From assembly GCF_026151205.1 (NCBI RefSeq), contig NC_087081.1:10665113-10729112 (forward strand): a stretch of 64,000 bases of DNA, given 5' to 3'. The notes below the pieces were generated by a model. The model ran no database searches, was not told the origin of the DNA, and saw nothing but the letters and a program-made list of their open reading frames with translations. The position numbers were made by a program, and so were the translations under genes. Below, in pieces: positions 23,501-38,500 of the stretch. The stretch's first letter is position 1. Each line of letters starts with the position of its first letter. This DNA is from Bolinopsis microptera. Taxonomy: Eukaryota; Ctenophora; Tentaculata; Lobata; Bolinopsidae.

Positions 23501-26500
23501 TACTTTCAACACTACTATATATAGTTATATATAACAAATAATTTTAGACTCTCAAGATGTAGTTTTTTAAACATATTATGTGTTTCCCTTCGTGTCCAAA
23601 ATGCAACTGAAGTGAGAAGCAAAAGTATCTTGTACCTCTAATATACCTGTACTATACTATACTACATACCTCTGAACTCTTTGTACTGAAAGAGAGGTAG
23701 AACATGTTGTCTCCCTGATGCTTGTACCATTGCGTCCCACCTCCACCTATAACATGTAACGTTTAACTGATAGTTGTTAAAAATCATTTAAATTATAACT
23801 ATGATTAGTACTTGGCAGTCCCGTTTATTCGATTTTAAAAGAACGGTTTTATGAAAATAAACACGATAATCAAACTTTCTAGATGCGATGTTAACCAGAA
23901 TATAAGGCACCGTACTCACTTAGGTAAGAGTGGAGGGTGAGGCACTACATGGATACCCCAACCAGTGCAGTTCCCAGATTTATCAATAGTGGGCTCCTCG
24001 ACCCCCCTGAACTCTACTCCTACGTGGATCTGCACACCAAGCAAACAGCAGATCTTTAGTAGGATTAGCTGTAACTGTCGTATACCTGAAAACAAGGTAT
24101 TGGGTTTCATCATTACTTGATAGTTTGACAATGATCTTTGGCTCTTGGATATGGAGTTGTAGCACTTCGATTACTTTGCGGAAGAGTTGAAATTACTCAG
24201 CACGCTGTGCTTAATCTTTCACATGGAATAAAACATCATCGAATCCTGCACATCACCACATGTGGCATATTTATATCACATTGTCGGAAAATTGATTCAT
24301 AATCTTATTTAATCTCTCATGTTGCATGAGTGCTAAGATTTCTTCCCACCACTATTCGTCGTTTGTTCTTTAAAAACTTCAATAAGAACGCGTGTGCGCG
24401 CGGTTTACCCTAATATAAAATTAACGCGCGCTCCACGATATAAATTGTGTAGACCTATTTTAGCACCTACATATTCACAGTAGATGAATCCATAAATTTG
24501 GAACATGGGCACATCGCAGTATTGGCCTATTTGAGTGCTGGGAAGGCTCAGTTCGGTTTTCTAAGATGGATATAGCCGTAAGCTAGGGGCCTAGGAGCCA
24601 TCAAAAGTCGTATAAAATTACCCATGGAATGACCAGAAATGAACGAAAATGAACATTCTTCTCAAAGTGCTCAGAATGGTTTAAAATGGGTCGGAAAGTG
24701 TTTACATTGGTCCTAGGACCACTCAAACCAAGTTTGGGAATCACTGCATGTCTAGAACCGATGTGAAGGTGGTTCCAATTTTGATTTTTGTAACCATTTT
24801 GGGAACATGGGAACATCGAAGTATTGGCTGTATTTAAGTGCTGGGAAGCCTCAATTCGGTTTTCTAAGATGGATATAGGTAAAAACTAGGCCTAAGAGCC
24901 ATCAAAACTCAAATAACATTACCCAGGTTCATGGAATGAACGAAAATGAACAAAAATGAATATTGTCCTAAAAATGCTCAGAACGGTTTAAAATGGGTCG
25001 GAAAGTGTTTACATTGGTCCTAGGACCACTCAAACCAAGTTTGGGAATCACTGCATGTCTAGAACCGATGTGAAGGTGGTTCCAATTTTGATTTTTGTAA
25101 CCATTTTGGGAACATGGGGACATCGAAGTATTGGCTGTATTTAAGTGCTGGGAAGCCTCAATTCGGTTTTCTAAGATGGATATAGGTAAAAACTAGGCCT
25201 AAGAGCCATCAAAACTCAAATAACATTACCCAGGTTCATGGAATGAACGAAAATGAACAAAAATGAATATTGTCCTAAAAATGCTCAGAACGGTTTAGAA
25301 TTGGTCGGAAAGTGTTTATATTAGTCCTAGGACCACTCAAACAAAGTTTGGGAATCACTGCATGTTTAGAACCGATGTTACCAATGTTCCAAAATGTTCC
25401 AATTTTGGCACAATAATCCTCCTGAGAATCCAGATTTTTTGGAACATGGGCACTTCGAAGTATTGGCTGTATTTAAGTGCTAGGAAGCCTCAATTCGTTT
25501 TTCTAAGATGGATATAGGTAAAAACTAGGCCTAAGAGCCATCAAAACTCAAATAACATTACCCAGGTTCATGGAATGAACGAAAATGAACAAAAATGAAT
25601 ATTGTCCTAAAAATGCTCAGAATGGTTTAAAATTGGTCGGAAAGTGTTTATATTAGTCCTAGGACCACTCAAACCAAGTTTGGGAATCTCTGCATGTCTA
25701 GAACCGATGTTACCAATGTTCCAAAATGTTCCAATTTTGGCACAATAATTCTCCTGAGAATCCAGATTTTTGGAACATGGGCACATCGAAGTATTGGCTG
25801 TATTTAAGTGCTGGGAAGCCTCAATTCGGTTTTCTAAGATGGATATAGGTAAAAACTAGGCCTAAGAGCCATCAAAACTGAAATAATATTACCCAGGTTC
25901 ATGGAATGAACGAAAATGAACAAAAATGAATATTGTCCTAAAAATGCTCAGAACGGTTTAGAATTGGTCGGAAAGTGTTTATATTAGTCCTAGGACCACT
26001 CAAACCAAGTTTGGGAATCACTGCATGTCTAGAACCGATGTTACCAATGTTCCAAAATGTTCCAATTTTGGCACAATAATCCTCCTGAGAATCCAGATTT
26101 TTGGAACATGGGCACTTCGAAGTATTGGCTGTATTTAAGTGCTAGGAAGCCTCAATTCGTTTTTCTAAGATGGATATAGGTAAAAACTAGGCCTAAGAGC
26201 CATCAAAACTCAAATAACATTACCCAGGTTCATGGAATGAACGAAAATGAACAAAAATGAATATTGTCCTAAAAATGCTCAGAATGGTTTAAAATTGGTC
26301 GGAAAGTGTTTATATTAGTCCTAGGACCACTCAAACCAAGTTTGGGAATCACTGCATGTCTAGAACCGATGTTACCAATGTTCCAAAATGTTCCAATTTT
26401 GGCACAATAATCCTCCTGAGAATCCAGATTTTTGGAACATGGGCACTTCGAAGTATTGGCTGTATTTAAGTGCTGGGAAGCCTCAATTTGTTTTTCTAAG

Positions 26501-29500
26501 ATGGATATAGGTAAAAACTAGGTCTAAGAGCCATCAAAAGTCAAATAACATTACCCAGGTTCATGGAATGAACGAAAATGAACAAAAATGAAAATTTTCC
26601 TTAAAGCGCTCAGAATGGTAAGAAAATGGTGGCAAAGAGTCAATATTTTCGTCCAACAGAGTCTTAAAGTTGCATTCAGAATTATGTACAATTAGCACAC
26701 GTACCTCCAAGAGAAGGCAGAAATTATTTTATTGGGCAACTATTTTGGTTTTAATAATCCCCCAATATATTGATATACATTTTTGACATCATTAGCTGTA
26801 TTTGTTCGTTGAGGGATGAAGGTTGCGGGTGAAAGGGTTGGTTGAGCGAGGTAGATTGCTGGTGAAGGGGTTGGTTGCGTTAGGTAGGCTGGTGGTGAAT
26901 GAGTTGGTTGAGGGATGAAGGTTGCTGGTGAAGGGGTTGGTTGAGTGAGGTGGACTGCTGGTGCTTCTTTGAACTGGTAGATAAAGAGGTAGGCTCATCA
27001 ATTTAGTGAAGGGATTCATTGTCGTTGTAGTTGTTGTGGTTAACAGAGAGGGAAAATGATTTGTATAACTTAATTATCTATTTATTCTCTTCTTATTCAT
27101 TAACAAGCTTGCTAAGTTAATCCTATTGCTGATGACCTGATCTGATCTTACGCCTCTACATCCGATCACACCAAATAAGATCGGATAACCTTGCTACGCT
27201 CGGATCACCTTATTCAGATCACATCTTTATTTGCTTCCACACATCTATTACACGAAGTGATGTGATACAAATGAAACTTATGTGATCTAAATATAGGGTG
27301 TACATTGTGTGACTGTCTGACTGTTTATGGAATCACTGCATGCCCAGAACCGATACGAGGGGTGCAGAATACCGAACCATCTTAACAGTACAGTAAATGA
27401 ATAGTCTGTTGATTGGCCTTATGACTCTTTCGTAAACTCTTTGGAATTGCTCAGAGCGGTTTAAAATTGGTCGGAAAGTGTTTGTATTGGTCCTAAGACC
27501 ACTCGAATTGGAACATTTTGGAACATTGGTAACATCGGTTCTAGACATGCAGTGATTCCCAAACTTGGTTTGAGTGGTCCTAGGACCAATATAAACACTT
27601 TCCGACCAATTTTAAACCGTTCTGAGAATTTTTAGGACAATATCCATTTTTGTTCATTTTCGTTCATTCCATGAACCTGGGTAATATTATTTGACTTTTG
27701 ATGGCTCTTAGGCCTAGTTTTTACCTATATTCATCTTAGAAAAACGAATTGAGGCTTCCCAGCACTTAAATACAGCCAATACTTCGATGTGCCCATGTTC
27801 CAAAAATCTGGATTCTCAGGAGGATTATTGTGACAAAATTGGAACATTTTGGAACATTGGTAACATCGGTTCTAGACATGCAGTGATTCCCAAACTTGGT
27901 TTGAGTGGTCCTAGGACTAATATAAACACTTTCCGACCAATTTTAAACCGTTCTGAGCATTTTTAGGACAATATTCATTTTTGTTCATTTTCGTTCATTC
28001 CATGAACCTGGGTAATGTTATTTGAGTTTTGATGGCTCTTAGGCCTAGTTTTTACCTATATCCATCTTAGAAAACCGAATTGAGGCTTCCCAGCACTTAA
28101 ATACAGCCAATACTTCGATGTGCCCATGTTCCAAAAATCTGGATTCTCAGGAGGATTATTGTGACAAAATTGGAACATTTTGGAACATTGGTAACATCGG
28201 TTCTAGACATGCAGTGATTCCCAAACTTGGTTTGAGTGGTCCTAGGACTAATATAAACACTTTCCGACCAATTTTAAACCATTCTGAGCATTTTTAGGAC
28301 AATATTCATTTTTGTTCATTTTCGTTCATTCTATGAACCTGGGTAATGTTATGCTACTTTCGATGGCCCCTAGACCTAGCTTGCAAATATATCCATCATT
28401 TACAATTATTTTTGGCACTATTTAGAGCTCATTAGGGCAAATAAATGCATGGCACACTTTTGGCACAATTTTGGCACATGTTCCAAAAATGTTCCAAAAA
28501 TGTTCCAAAAATCTGGATTCATCAACTCCATATTCATAACCGACAACCTTAATCGTTCATTGTGAGCAAACCGGTGATTCTCTGTAGGAAAAGAGCTTAA
28601 AACTTGGACAATAGCCAACAGCAAGAGGTGTATTAACAAGTCTGAACACATTTGAGAAAAACATCACAATGTTCTAGATCTATCTTCATACATTTGGGAG
28701 TACACTGCTTTTTACACCTGTAACGTCACCTCTCAACGTTACTCTATATGTTATGTCACTAGCGCCAAAAACATAAAACCAGGCTCTGTAGCTTATAGAG
28801 ACATACACCCAGGAGGATTCTTATAGTGATATCAGGAACACGCCCTTATCCCCCTTATTAAACCAAATTTAGTGGGGGAGAGAGCGTTCAAATAGTAATC
28901 TGTCTTTAGACAAAGTGAGAGGGTTTTAAAGAGAGAGAGAGAGAGAGATTGCTGAGATTTAAAGAGAAATGTTGTACGAGTAAGACTTGTGAAGAGCTGT
29001 TGTGTAAATGTTTCTGATAATTGTGACAGAATTTCAGTATAATTACTGGTTAATTTTGGGGATATTATAACATTCGTTATGCTATTTAAATAGAATATAT
29101 CTTACAAAATATGGGAAGATTTTACTGATCGAGAAAACACGAGAAAATAATTAACAAGTTTAATTCGTCCTATTTTTGTCTCAAGAAGTCCTGCAAAATA
29201 TAAGCTCCCGATTTAGAGTCTGTCAGACTGTAAATCTACTACATTTACTCTTCATAATGTTATGAAGTAGATGGAGACTAATAGGTGAGAACGATCAGAT
29301 CACAGTATTTTCTCTAAAACATCTTAACCTGCCTTATTTTTGGGGGACAGAAACCCTCTAAAGGCACTTCAACAAATACTTCTGACTCCTGGGCCATCAT
29401 CATATAAACTGTCACTAACTTGGGAGGGATCCTAACTTGTAACCAATAATTTAAACTATAAGTACACTATCACACAGACCCGCTCAACACAGTAAAAATA

Positions 29501-32500
29501 CACCAGTGAAGCATGTCGATATCAGCATGTTTAAACATGTTTAAACTCACACCCCCCTCTCAGCTCTCTAAGCTCTGGTGTATCGTCTAATATATAACTT
29601 TTCTGGACTTATGGAAGTGTTACATATGTAGTTAGCGAGGTGTTTACTTTACATTAGTATAATAGTAGTTGGGACAGAATACAGCACTCTTTAAAGATAC
29701 AGATAATGTAAGTAATACTGTCAGTATTAGCAGGTTTATTACAATGTAAGTAATACTGTCAGTATTAGCAGGTGTATTACAATGTAAGTAATACTAAATA
29801 CTGTCAGTATTAAGGTGTATTAAGAGATTTGATTTCTGGTAGGAATACTGTTGTTTTGACAGCTACCTACTTAGCTGGTAGCTGCTTCAAACCCATTGGT
29901 TCTCGGCTGTCACGTGACCATATATAATCTGTTTCACCTCCCCAAAGCAGACAAGACTATTAAATAAATACCTTATTTTGACAGATATGTAATTATCTTT
30001 GAACGGTTTTAATAATTTGGTAAATTCGTGTCGTGTTTATGAGTTTTACCTGCTACTGTTACAGGTGATAACGATATTGTTGAACGTGACAACAACTCTA
30101 CTGGCTCCAGTCTTCTTAAAATATTTATTACTATAAAAAATAATCATATAATGCTCTGGTCATTTAAAAATATTTCCATAGCCACTAATCTGCTGCAATA
30201 AATACGGTGCAGATAATTAATACTAATTTGCAGATAATTGATACTAATGTTTGTGTCATAATGGCGCGACCTTGTGGCCGGTCTCTCCAACTGATTTGCT
30301 GTGCCAATTATATAATATTATATGATTATATATCTACAACAATCAGTATGTTGTGCAGGGCGCAGGCTACAATACAGTGAGGTTCCACCATTACTAGCGT
30401 TACTTACTACCAACTTTAATCACTGAAATACTGCTCCTTCATAATATTTTGTATCATTTCTCAAAAAAGTCACACTTTCTATGGTACACCCTGTATTCTA
30501 CAGAATTTAGACTACAACTGTAACGTAAACAGGATTATAGTCTAAATTATGCGTCTAAATTATGCGTATAAATAAACAACTGCGTACTAGTATTAACTTC
30601 TAGTTAGTAGTTACCTTATTGGGAGCCCATACATATTCATCTCACTTACTGTTGCTTTACAATTATATTACAACTTAGTATTTCTATCCACAGCTGAGTT
30701 ATTATGTTATTATGTGGCCTAGTTTAAATAAATTATACAGATATATGGGTACCATTACAGGAAATGAAACTATTATTTCAGACAATTCTCTTAAAATTAA
30801 TAAGAAATTGATTCAAGCCAGCCGTAATTTACCTGATTAGGTACTAACTACTCAGCCAATTAGGAGGAAAAGTTGTAAATTGAGATACCTTAGAATTTGT
30901 ATACCGTAACAAGCGCTTATCAATAAAACTAGTAATCCTGATAGATCTATTGTTGCACTGACATTGCGTTGTTATTACAGAGTTACATCACACATTCTAC
31001 ATACTTGGCGCTACAGTTAACTTATTTCTAATATTACATCAGTTACTGGATATAGTAAGAAGACGGTGGAATTAAGAGGTAAATATTGTTCATTCTGGTT
31101 CATGGTATGAAGTTGAGTATAGGCCAGGAGGAGGTGCAAGTTAGTTCTGACATATTATAGCAAAGAGTTAGGAAGGGTGGGGGGGGGGAGCGGGAGGGGG
31201 AGGGTGGGAGGGGTAGAAGGGTGGGAGGGAAGGGAGAGAAGAGAGGGTGGGAGGGGTAGAAGGGTGGGAGGGGAAGCGGGGGGAGGGGAGGGAGAGAAGG
31301 GAGGGAGGATGGGGGCACAGTTGATTGTTTAATAGCTCCCACGTGTGTAACCATATAACATCCTCACCATTACCAAGGTCTATAAACCACATGTACTACC
31401 TTGAGTGGGTACCTGGAATACACTAAATATTATGTACTAAGTGTACACTGCGTGGGCCCCAGCAATTTCGTGGAACCCAGGCCCAGTATTCATGTAAGAA
31501 ATACGAAGCACGTAAATTAATACCAGGAGTAGTTGGTACCATACATCAAACATTACGTTCATATTGTCAACAAATATAATGTGTCAACAAACATATGTCA
31601 CTAGATGCAGCTAAATTATCATATGTGTTATAAGTATTGCATCTCTACAAACATATGTCACTTAACGTATGTCACATATATTATAAACATTGTATGTCAG
31701 CAAACATAGTATGCCACTAAATATATGCCACTAGATGCAGTAAAATTATCATAAGTACATATCTTAAATAAATAATATCGGTAACAGTTTTTTAATAAAC
31801 AGTAAAGAGTTACAGTTTACTGATTTGTGACAGTTTAGTGTTTTGTGACAGTCTACTGTTTTGTGACAGTTTTGTGACACTCAGTGTCATATACCATAGT
31901 GTTAACCTCTAAGTGTGCTAGACAAGAGTAATAGTAGTATAGAGACAAGGTAAGACTGGTGTGTTGGTACTAGTAGTATAGAGACAAGGTAAGACTGGTG
32001 TGTTGGTACTAGTAGTATAGAGACAAGGTAAGACTGGTGTGTTGGTACTAGTAGTACCAGTGTTAGTACTATAGCTACTGGCACAGTTTCAACTATAGTA
32101 TATCTAGTGCTACAGCTATAATAATAGAGGGACCCACCCCTTGTTGGGTGTCTCTTATAGTATGGGGTTTAAAGGAATGTCTTATGTTACAGGGCGTAGC
32201 TGAAGAGTCAGAAGTCATAGAGCGCATTGTAAATACTTTACTATATGTGTTAACTGTTAACCTACAATATTAACATGCGAGAATAAGGCTACAATAAGTT
32301 AGTGCGGACAAATGAACCAAAGCCTGTGAAACAATGATGGGGAGGATGTGGACACCACATCGCTGGATAGGGTTCTTAAAACATATAGCCACTTCTCTAA
32401 GTTTCATTCTCCTTCGATAACATCCCCCTACTCTATACTGTCGACCCCTTACACTACATTACACCACACACCTACATATACCTACAAAGACAGGCTTCTT

Positions 32501-35500
32501 ATTGTTGCACGTGTAAACTGTAAAGGTCCTATTTCCGGGTAGAATGGTATTAATACACATTGTTTAGGAGCGGAGCAAGCTTTATAATGTGTCGTTATAG
32601 GTAGCACATTGAGCAATTACTTGGATTTATTCTCTCTTGTTTATCATCTTAGCGAGTCCAAGAAATGATGATTTTATTGTTGTAGAAAAGTACCGAATGT
32701 AATACTGGTAGAATATGATCATTTAATATACAATATACATCGCACATAAAATATAATGAGCTATAAACCAAGCACTATTAAGTTTAATGTACTTAATAAC
32801 TGTGACTTACTTGACTTGACTTACTTGACTTAAGGCGGGTAGTATTCCCGAGATCCATTGACAACAGTTCTCCACAGCTTTCTGTCCTCCATCAGTTTAG
32901 CTATCTCATCTACTGATTTCAGCCCAGTATCTGCTTTTAGGTTATCTAGTAGTGTTAGGTAAGGTCGCCCCCTGTTAGTATGCCCATGACTCGGCTTCCA
33001 GAGGATCGGTTTGTTCAGTGTCAGCTCCGGATGTCGGTGAGCATGACCTGCAAGTCTGAGCCTTCGTTGGGTTATCCTGGAGCTGACTTTAGGAAGATCG
33101 CCGTACAGACTGTGGTTGCTGACATGGTCTCGATATTGATTGATGTTAAGGGCCATTCTTAACATTCGTGTATAGCAACCATCAACCATCTTCTCCAGCC
33201 TTTTCGTCATAGTCCAAGTCTCAGAACCGTATAGAAGCACCGACTCGACTAGTGCTGTGAACACTCTGGTCTTGATAGACTTTCTAAGGTTAGATTTCCA
33301 AAGTTTTTTGAGAGTGTGGCATGCTCCCCATGCTCTTCCTTTCCTAACCCTGATATCACTCTCACTGTCTCTGATTCTAGAACCAAGATAGGTAAAGTCT
33401 TCCACGTGCTCTATTGTGTTGTTACCCAGGGACTTGATGGTATCAGGGTTCTCGATGTTCTGAGTAATGAATTTGGTTTTCCCTTCGTTCATTTGAAGTC
33501 CCACTGTAGCAGCAACTCTTTCTACCTCTAGCATCAGCATCTCTGCCTCCTTTACAGTATCTGCTATCAGAGCAATGTCATCTGCAAAACCAGTGTCTGT
33601 TATCTTCTCCGCCTTGACTCTCCTACTCCGATAAGGCTTAATGGTAAATCCTATTTCAGGATGCTTGCTTAAGGCTTGTCTCATGCAATAGTCAAGGGCT
33701 ATAATGAACAAGTATGGTGCTAATGTATCCCCTTGAAGAGCTCCTGCCAGGATATCAAATAGCTCGGTATCCCCATCTGGTGTTATAACTTTGCCCTTCG
33801 TGTTGACATAGAGAAGATTAATGATATCTACAATACTGTCCGGTATTCCATAGGCCTTTAGTATTTGCATCAAAATCCCCGGTGAAGTGAATCAAAGGCC
33901 TTCTTAAAATCAACAAACACCATAGCTACCGGTAAATTTCTCTGTCTAGCCCCCTCTAGAATCCTTCTGAGTGCCAAGATGTGACTAGTAGTGGACCGTC
34001 CTTCCCTAAAACCATTCTGAGTGTCCCTAAGTACCCCCTCTATAGCCGGCTGGATCCTATTAAGCACCATTCTATTAAGAGTCTTAGCTACGAGAGAAGT
34101 CAAAGATATCCCCCTCCAGTTTCCAGGGTTGGTCAAGTCTCCCTTTTTGGGAACCGGGATGATGTTACTTATCCTCCACTGATCTGGCGCAATACCATCT
34201 GTCAGGGCTTTGTTGCAGAAGGACAGCACGATTCATCCAGGTCGCATCTTTTGAGGACTTCAGGTGGTATGCCGTCATCACCTGGTGCTTTACCTTCTTT
34301 TATCCTGTGTTTAGCAGCTTTAAGCTCATCCACAGTAAAAGGTTCTGTACTGATGTTGAGTCCTTCAAATTGATTCTCGATCCTAGGATGCTCGTTTTCC
34401 ACATCCGGTATACTCCCTAACAGATTCGTGAAATGCCCAAGCCAGTTTTTCTTCCTTTCTTCGGCTCCGTTGCCCCTTATTTGAGTTGCCCCCTTGGCTT
34501 TCCTGCCAGTTATCTCATTTATGACATTCCAACTTTCTTTGTTTTTGCATCTGTCTGCAGCCATTTCGACCCTTCTAACCTTGGCAACTAGATCTTCTTC
34601 AAAGATGTCCTGGTACACCTGATCCAGTTCAGTTTTTAGTAGCTTAACAGACAGTCGACTGTCTTCACTAGGATCCCGGTGATAGACAGTCTCTGCTTGC
34701 TGCAAGGCTGTACGCACACTTTGAACTCGCTGATCACCCGCGAAATCGTCACGTCTCTTCTTTTCTCTCTTAGGCAGTATGGCTTTGTTGGTATCAGCAA
34801 TCGCATCAACAAAATGCCCATACAGTTCCGTAACCTCACTTTCATCGGTTTGCTCGCATAAAGCAGAGTACCGATTCTTGACTTCTACTGCATATCTCTT
34901 CTGTAGGTCTTCATCCGATTTAAGTGCTCCCCAATTATACCAGGTTTTCTTGGGTTGCTTTTTTGCTCGTCGAAGAGATAGCTTGATCTTAGACAAAACA
35001 AGTCTATGATCAGTACCCAGTGTACTAAAGAAGCTGTAGACTTCAGTATTTTTGACACTGTTCCTCCACTTCTTCCTCACTAGAATAAAGTCTAACTGAG
35101 ACTTATTCAGGGTTCCATCCGATAGGTGAGTCCACATCTTACCCCGCTTCTTTCTGAACCTGGTGTTTGTAATCTCCAGATTACATTCCAGGGCAGTATC
35201 CCGAAGCAGTTCCCCATTTCTGTTGGTTCTCTCATGGAAATACCAACCAAAGTCATTCTCGTCCCTCTTTGATAGGTGAGCGTTAAAATCCCCAATCACC
35301 TCCAAGAAGTTGTGAGCAGGGATCTGTGAGACTGCACACCTTAGATCGGTATGAAACTTCTCTGCTGCTTCTACACTATCTGCCTCCGTAGGTCCGTAGA
35401 CACAGACGAAGGTTGGTTTAGGATTACCATTTAGAGATATCTTAAGGATTCTCTCCGTTACTGGTGTTATCTCCGTAGTTGCGTCAAATGCCTTGCTAGT

Positions 35501-38500
35501 TAGGATGAATCCCACTCCGCCCACTGCTGCCTGGGCCCGATTCCTAGTAGCTGATGAAGTAATTAGATAGCTGCTCTTGCCAACTCTCTCTACTTTGACA
35601 GGCTCTTCATGGACTATCCTGTGCTCTTGGATACCTACAATCTCTGCTCCACTCTTCTCAAAAAGATGTACCATCTCCAGTTTCCTCTGAGCAGTTCTTA
35701 TCGTTCTAGTGTTAAGAGTGCCTACCCAGGTAATGTCGGTACATGAAAATAAACTTTTTTTGTTGTTTTCGTTTATGTTGGGTGTTTCAGGTTGATTAGG
35801 CTCATCATTCACCAACCTTCCATTCGGATTTAAGTTGGTGAAATCATTACCACCTTCACGTCCAGAAACAAAAGTAGGGGCTGATACCCTAGTGCTGTAA
35901 GAACTATTCATCATAACTAATAACTGTGTAATGGTTTATAGTACGCCTGTACCCTTATACCAAACATGCTGCTCCTTTATAATATCAGTAGTGAAGTAAT
36001 GTGAGTTAACTATTTCAGGAAATGAGACCATCACTCACCATACCAGAAACATACCAGCATAATATCCTGGTAAAACACATTCCAGCGGAGGACAAGTAAT
36101 TACGACACGGACCGTTTTAAGAAGCAGCCCAGGAATTCCTAGCACCCTTAAAAGGAAGTAAAGCAAGTTGTTACCAAGCTGCATATTTTGTAAGGTTAAA
36201 ACAATATCCTGCTTGTATTTGACATGACAATGCAGCAATGCTACTTGTATTAGCAGAGTTCCCCCTCCCTTTAGATACTTGTCTTAATAACACCCCACAT
36301 ATCATTACATATATACACTGTTACGATACTATGTTATTACTGTCAGGGTGTTTTGTTAGGTTACTAAAAGCTAAGTTTAATATTAAATAACAAGTAACAG
36401 AATTAACACGTTCCCCTTTACTTTTACCACGCATTGCTTTAATAAACTAGCCAATAGGAAGCTAAGACTATAACACCCAGGTGACATGGATAGGTGATAT
36501 GTGACATATTGTTGAGATGGCAGTTAGTTGGTATGTACATATTTTATGATGAGAACATATTGTTGTTAAAACCAATGTTTCTATGTAAGGTTATGTAACA
36601 CACAAGGGTATACACGATACACTATACAACTTTACATTATACATGCTAAACAATACTTCTTACTTAATGACATGGCTAGATTACCTCTAGAGCGCACTGT
36701 AATGTACACGTGCAATTCTTACAAATACACGTGCAAATTATATTCACACTGTATAATTACTGCACGTCGTCATTTTGAGATGTAAGAGTTAACTACAAGC
36801 TTAATTCCGAGTCAATTAACAGTTTGTTAAAATAATAATTTCTGTGACGTCACAGAACGTCAGAACAAAGTAAGATAAAGCAACACAGCTTGTTTTGAAT
36901 ATTATTCAAACTAGACTAGCTTTTTAAACACTATGAATCATAATATGCATCTGTCTCCACAAAGTGCACTTTAAAACATAGTAATAATCCTCCTCTAACT
37001 TTAAACCCTACTCTTCTCTTATATGACATGTGAGTACTAAGAGGATGCCAAAACTCTAACCCGCGCAAATCCTATTCAAGGCTGACCTTTGTAATACACA
37101 ACATGGTTATTGGTTATTGGACCTTTGTCCTTTAACCAATAACCATGTTGTGTATTAGCAGGATATGCTGGTATGTTCGGGTCTCTTGTCAGAACACCTT
37201 CTTGGAATAAGCCGCACCAGATTTCCAAGCGCGATGATAATAGTGACAATATTGATTACAAACAGGCCACAGCAGGTTTCAATTCGTTGATCATTAATAA
37301 AAACTCGACGAGTAAAGAGAATAACAGACAGGTTCAGAAGGCTCATAAGGTACCTAATCAAACAATCATTCGCCAGGTGAGGAGAAGTTGGGAGGAATAA
37401 CAAGAGAAAATAATCATTTCCAGTCTTTAAAAAAATAATTTGTCAAAACCGCAGGTGGACATGAAATGAACAGCTTTTTTGTCACCAGACCAATGGTAGC
37501 AGACCAATGGTAGCTGGCTAATGAAACTGACCAGCTATAATATATGAAATACTGCTCTTATTATCTTCTTCCCTTGATCGTGTTCAAACCATTTATCTGC
37601 AGCTTGGGAGCCTTACGGTACATTCTGTATGCCAACGACGTGGCGACCAGGCATACAGAATAATACTGTACGTGGCAAGGTGCGATTCGCAAATTATACG
37701 TCCGTGGGTTCAAAATGCAGCACGAAAACCGTCTGGTCTTGAAATGCCATACAATCAGACAAATTGAGTAAGCAAACATTAAGTGACGCATATTTAATGT
37801 GCGTACTTATGAAGTTCGCAAAAGTTAAATTTACGGCCGTTAATTTTGCATCATAAGATACGATGTATCTAATTTGGTTTTGTTAATCATTAGTGGTAAT
37901 TGGGTTGTAGAGTTTGGCACGCCTCTTTCTTTGCTGGTAGTACAGTATAGCGAGATATCCTGTTTGTTATTCGTTATATATCTCTGATGAGCTTTATCTG
38001 CTGAAATTGAATGTTCAATGTTCATGCGTTGTAAGCATTTTTGAATTAGTGCGATACTTAATTGTACGATTTTCGTCATTAGTGCGATACTTAATTGTAC
38101 GATTTTCGTCAAAATCCCACAAATAAAGTGAGCTCAAAATTACTGTCGGACTATAATATAAGCGAGGTATAGATTTCATGTAATAACCATATTGCTTTTA
38201 ATCCTCCTCAGAATCCAATTATAACGCTATTCTATATTCAGAGTAGGTCCATGTATTATTCATGGTTCGTCCTTCTTATGCTGTCTACTTCGACCTTCGC
38301 AACAGGTATGAGCTTTATCATTATGATTGCAACATTACAGACGCTTTTAATCCTTAAATCAAAGAAAGCCATAACCCAGCCATAACTTTCTAGTTTCTGA
38401 TATCGAGTCGGTCAACTAAATTAGAATATGCAAATATTTTAAGAAGAAAAAGGTCACAAGATCAATTTATTCGATACTTTATCAGACGATGACTGGAAAG

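Larger units (their letters stand above)
28537..32802. other. Non-coding MICAL intron stretch with small repeats
   Basis: No gene recognised. It contains a ~47-bp repeat at 29700-29822, a G-rich purine tract at 31166-31316 and a ~38-bp repeat at 31925-32060. The rest is unique AT-rich DNA. Confidence 0.5.
32803..35930 (-). mobile_element. Non-LTR retrotransposon (LINE), frameshifted
   Basis: A minus-strand element of about 3.1 kb. Its 3' end carries short direct repeats of AAGTCAAGT (plus strand ACTTGACTT at 32803-32833), typical of LINE tails. It encodes an AP-like endonuclease followed by a reverse transcriptase, in three frames because of two frameshifts (near 34220 and 33875). Overall layout fits CR1/RTE-type LINEs; the clade is not certain. 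It lies inside the 29-kb MICAL intron in the same orientation as MICAL. Confidence 0.9.
35931..38250. other. Non-coding MICAL intron stretch upstream of the sushi gene
   Basis: No gene recognised. It holds a perfect hairpin at 37092-37157 and a 34-bp direct duplication at 38042-38110, and must contain the promoter of the plus-strand gene at 38251. An 82-residue hydrophobic minus-strand frame at 37155-37403 is not recognisable. Confidence 0.5.
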
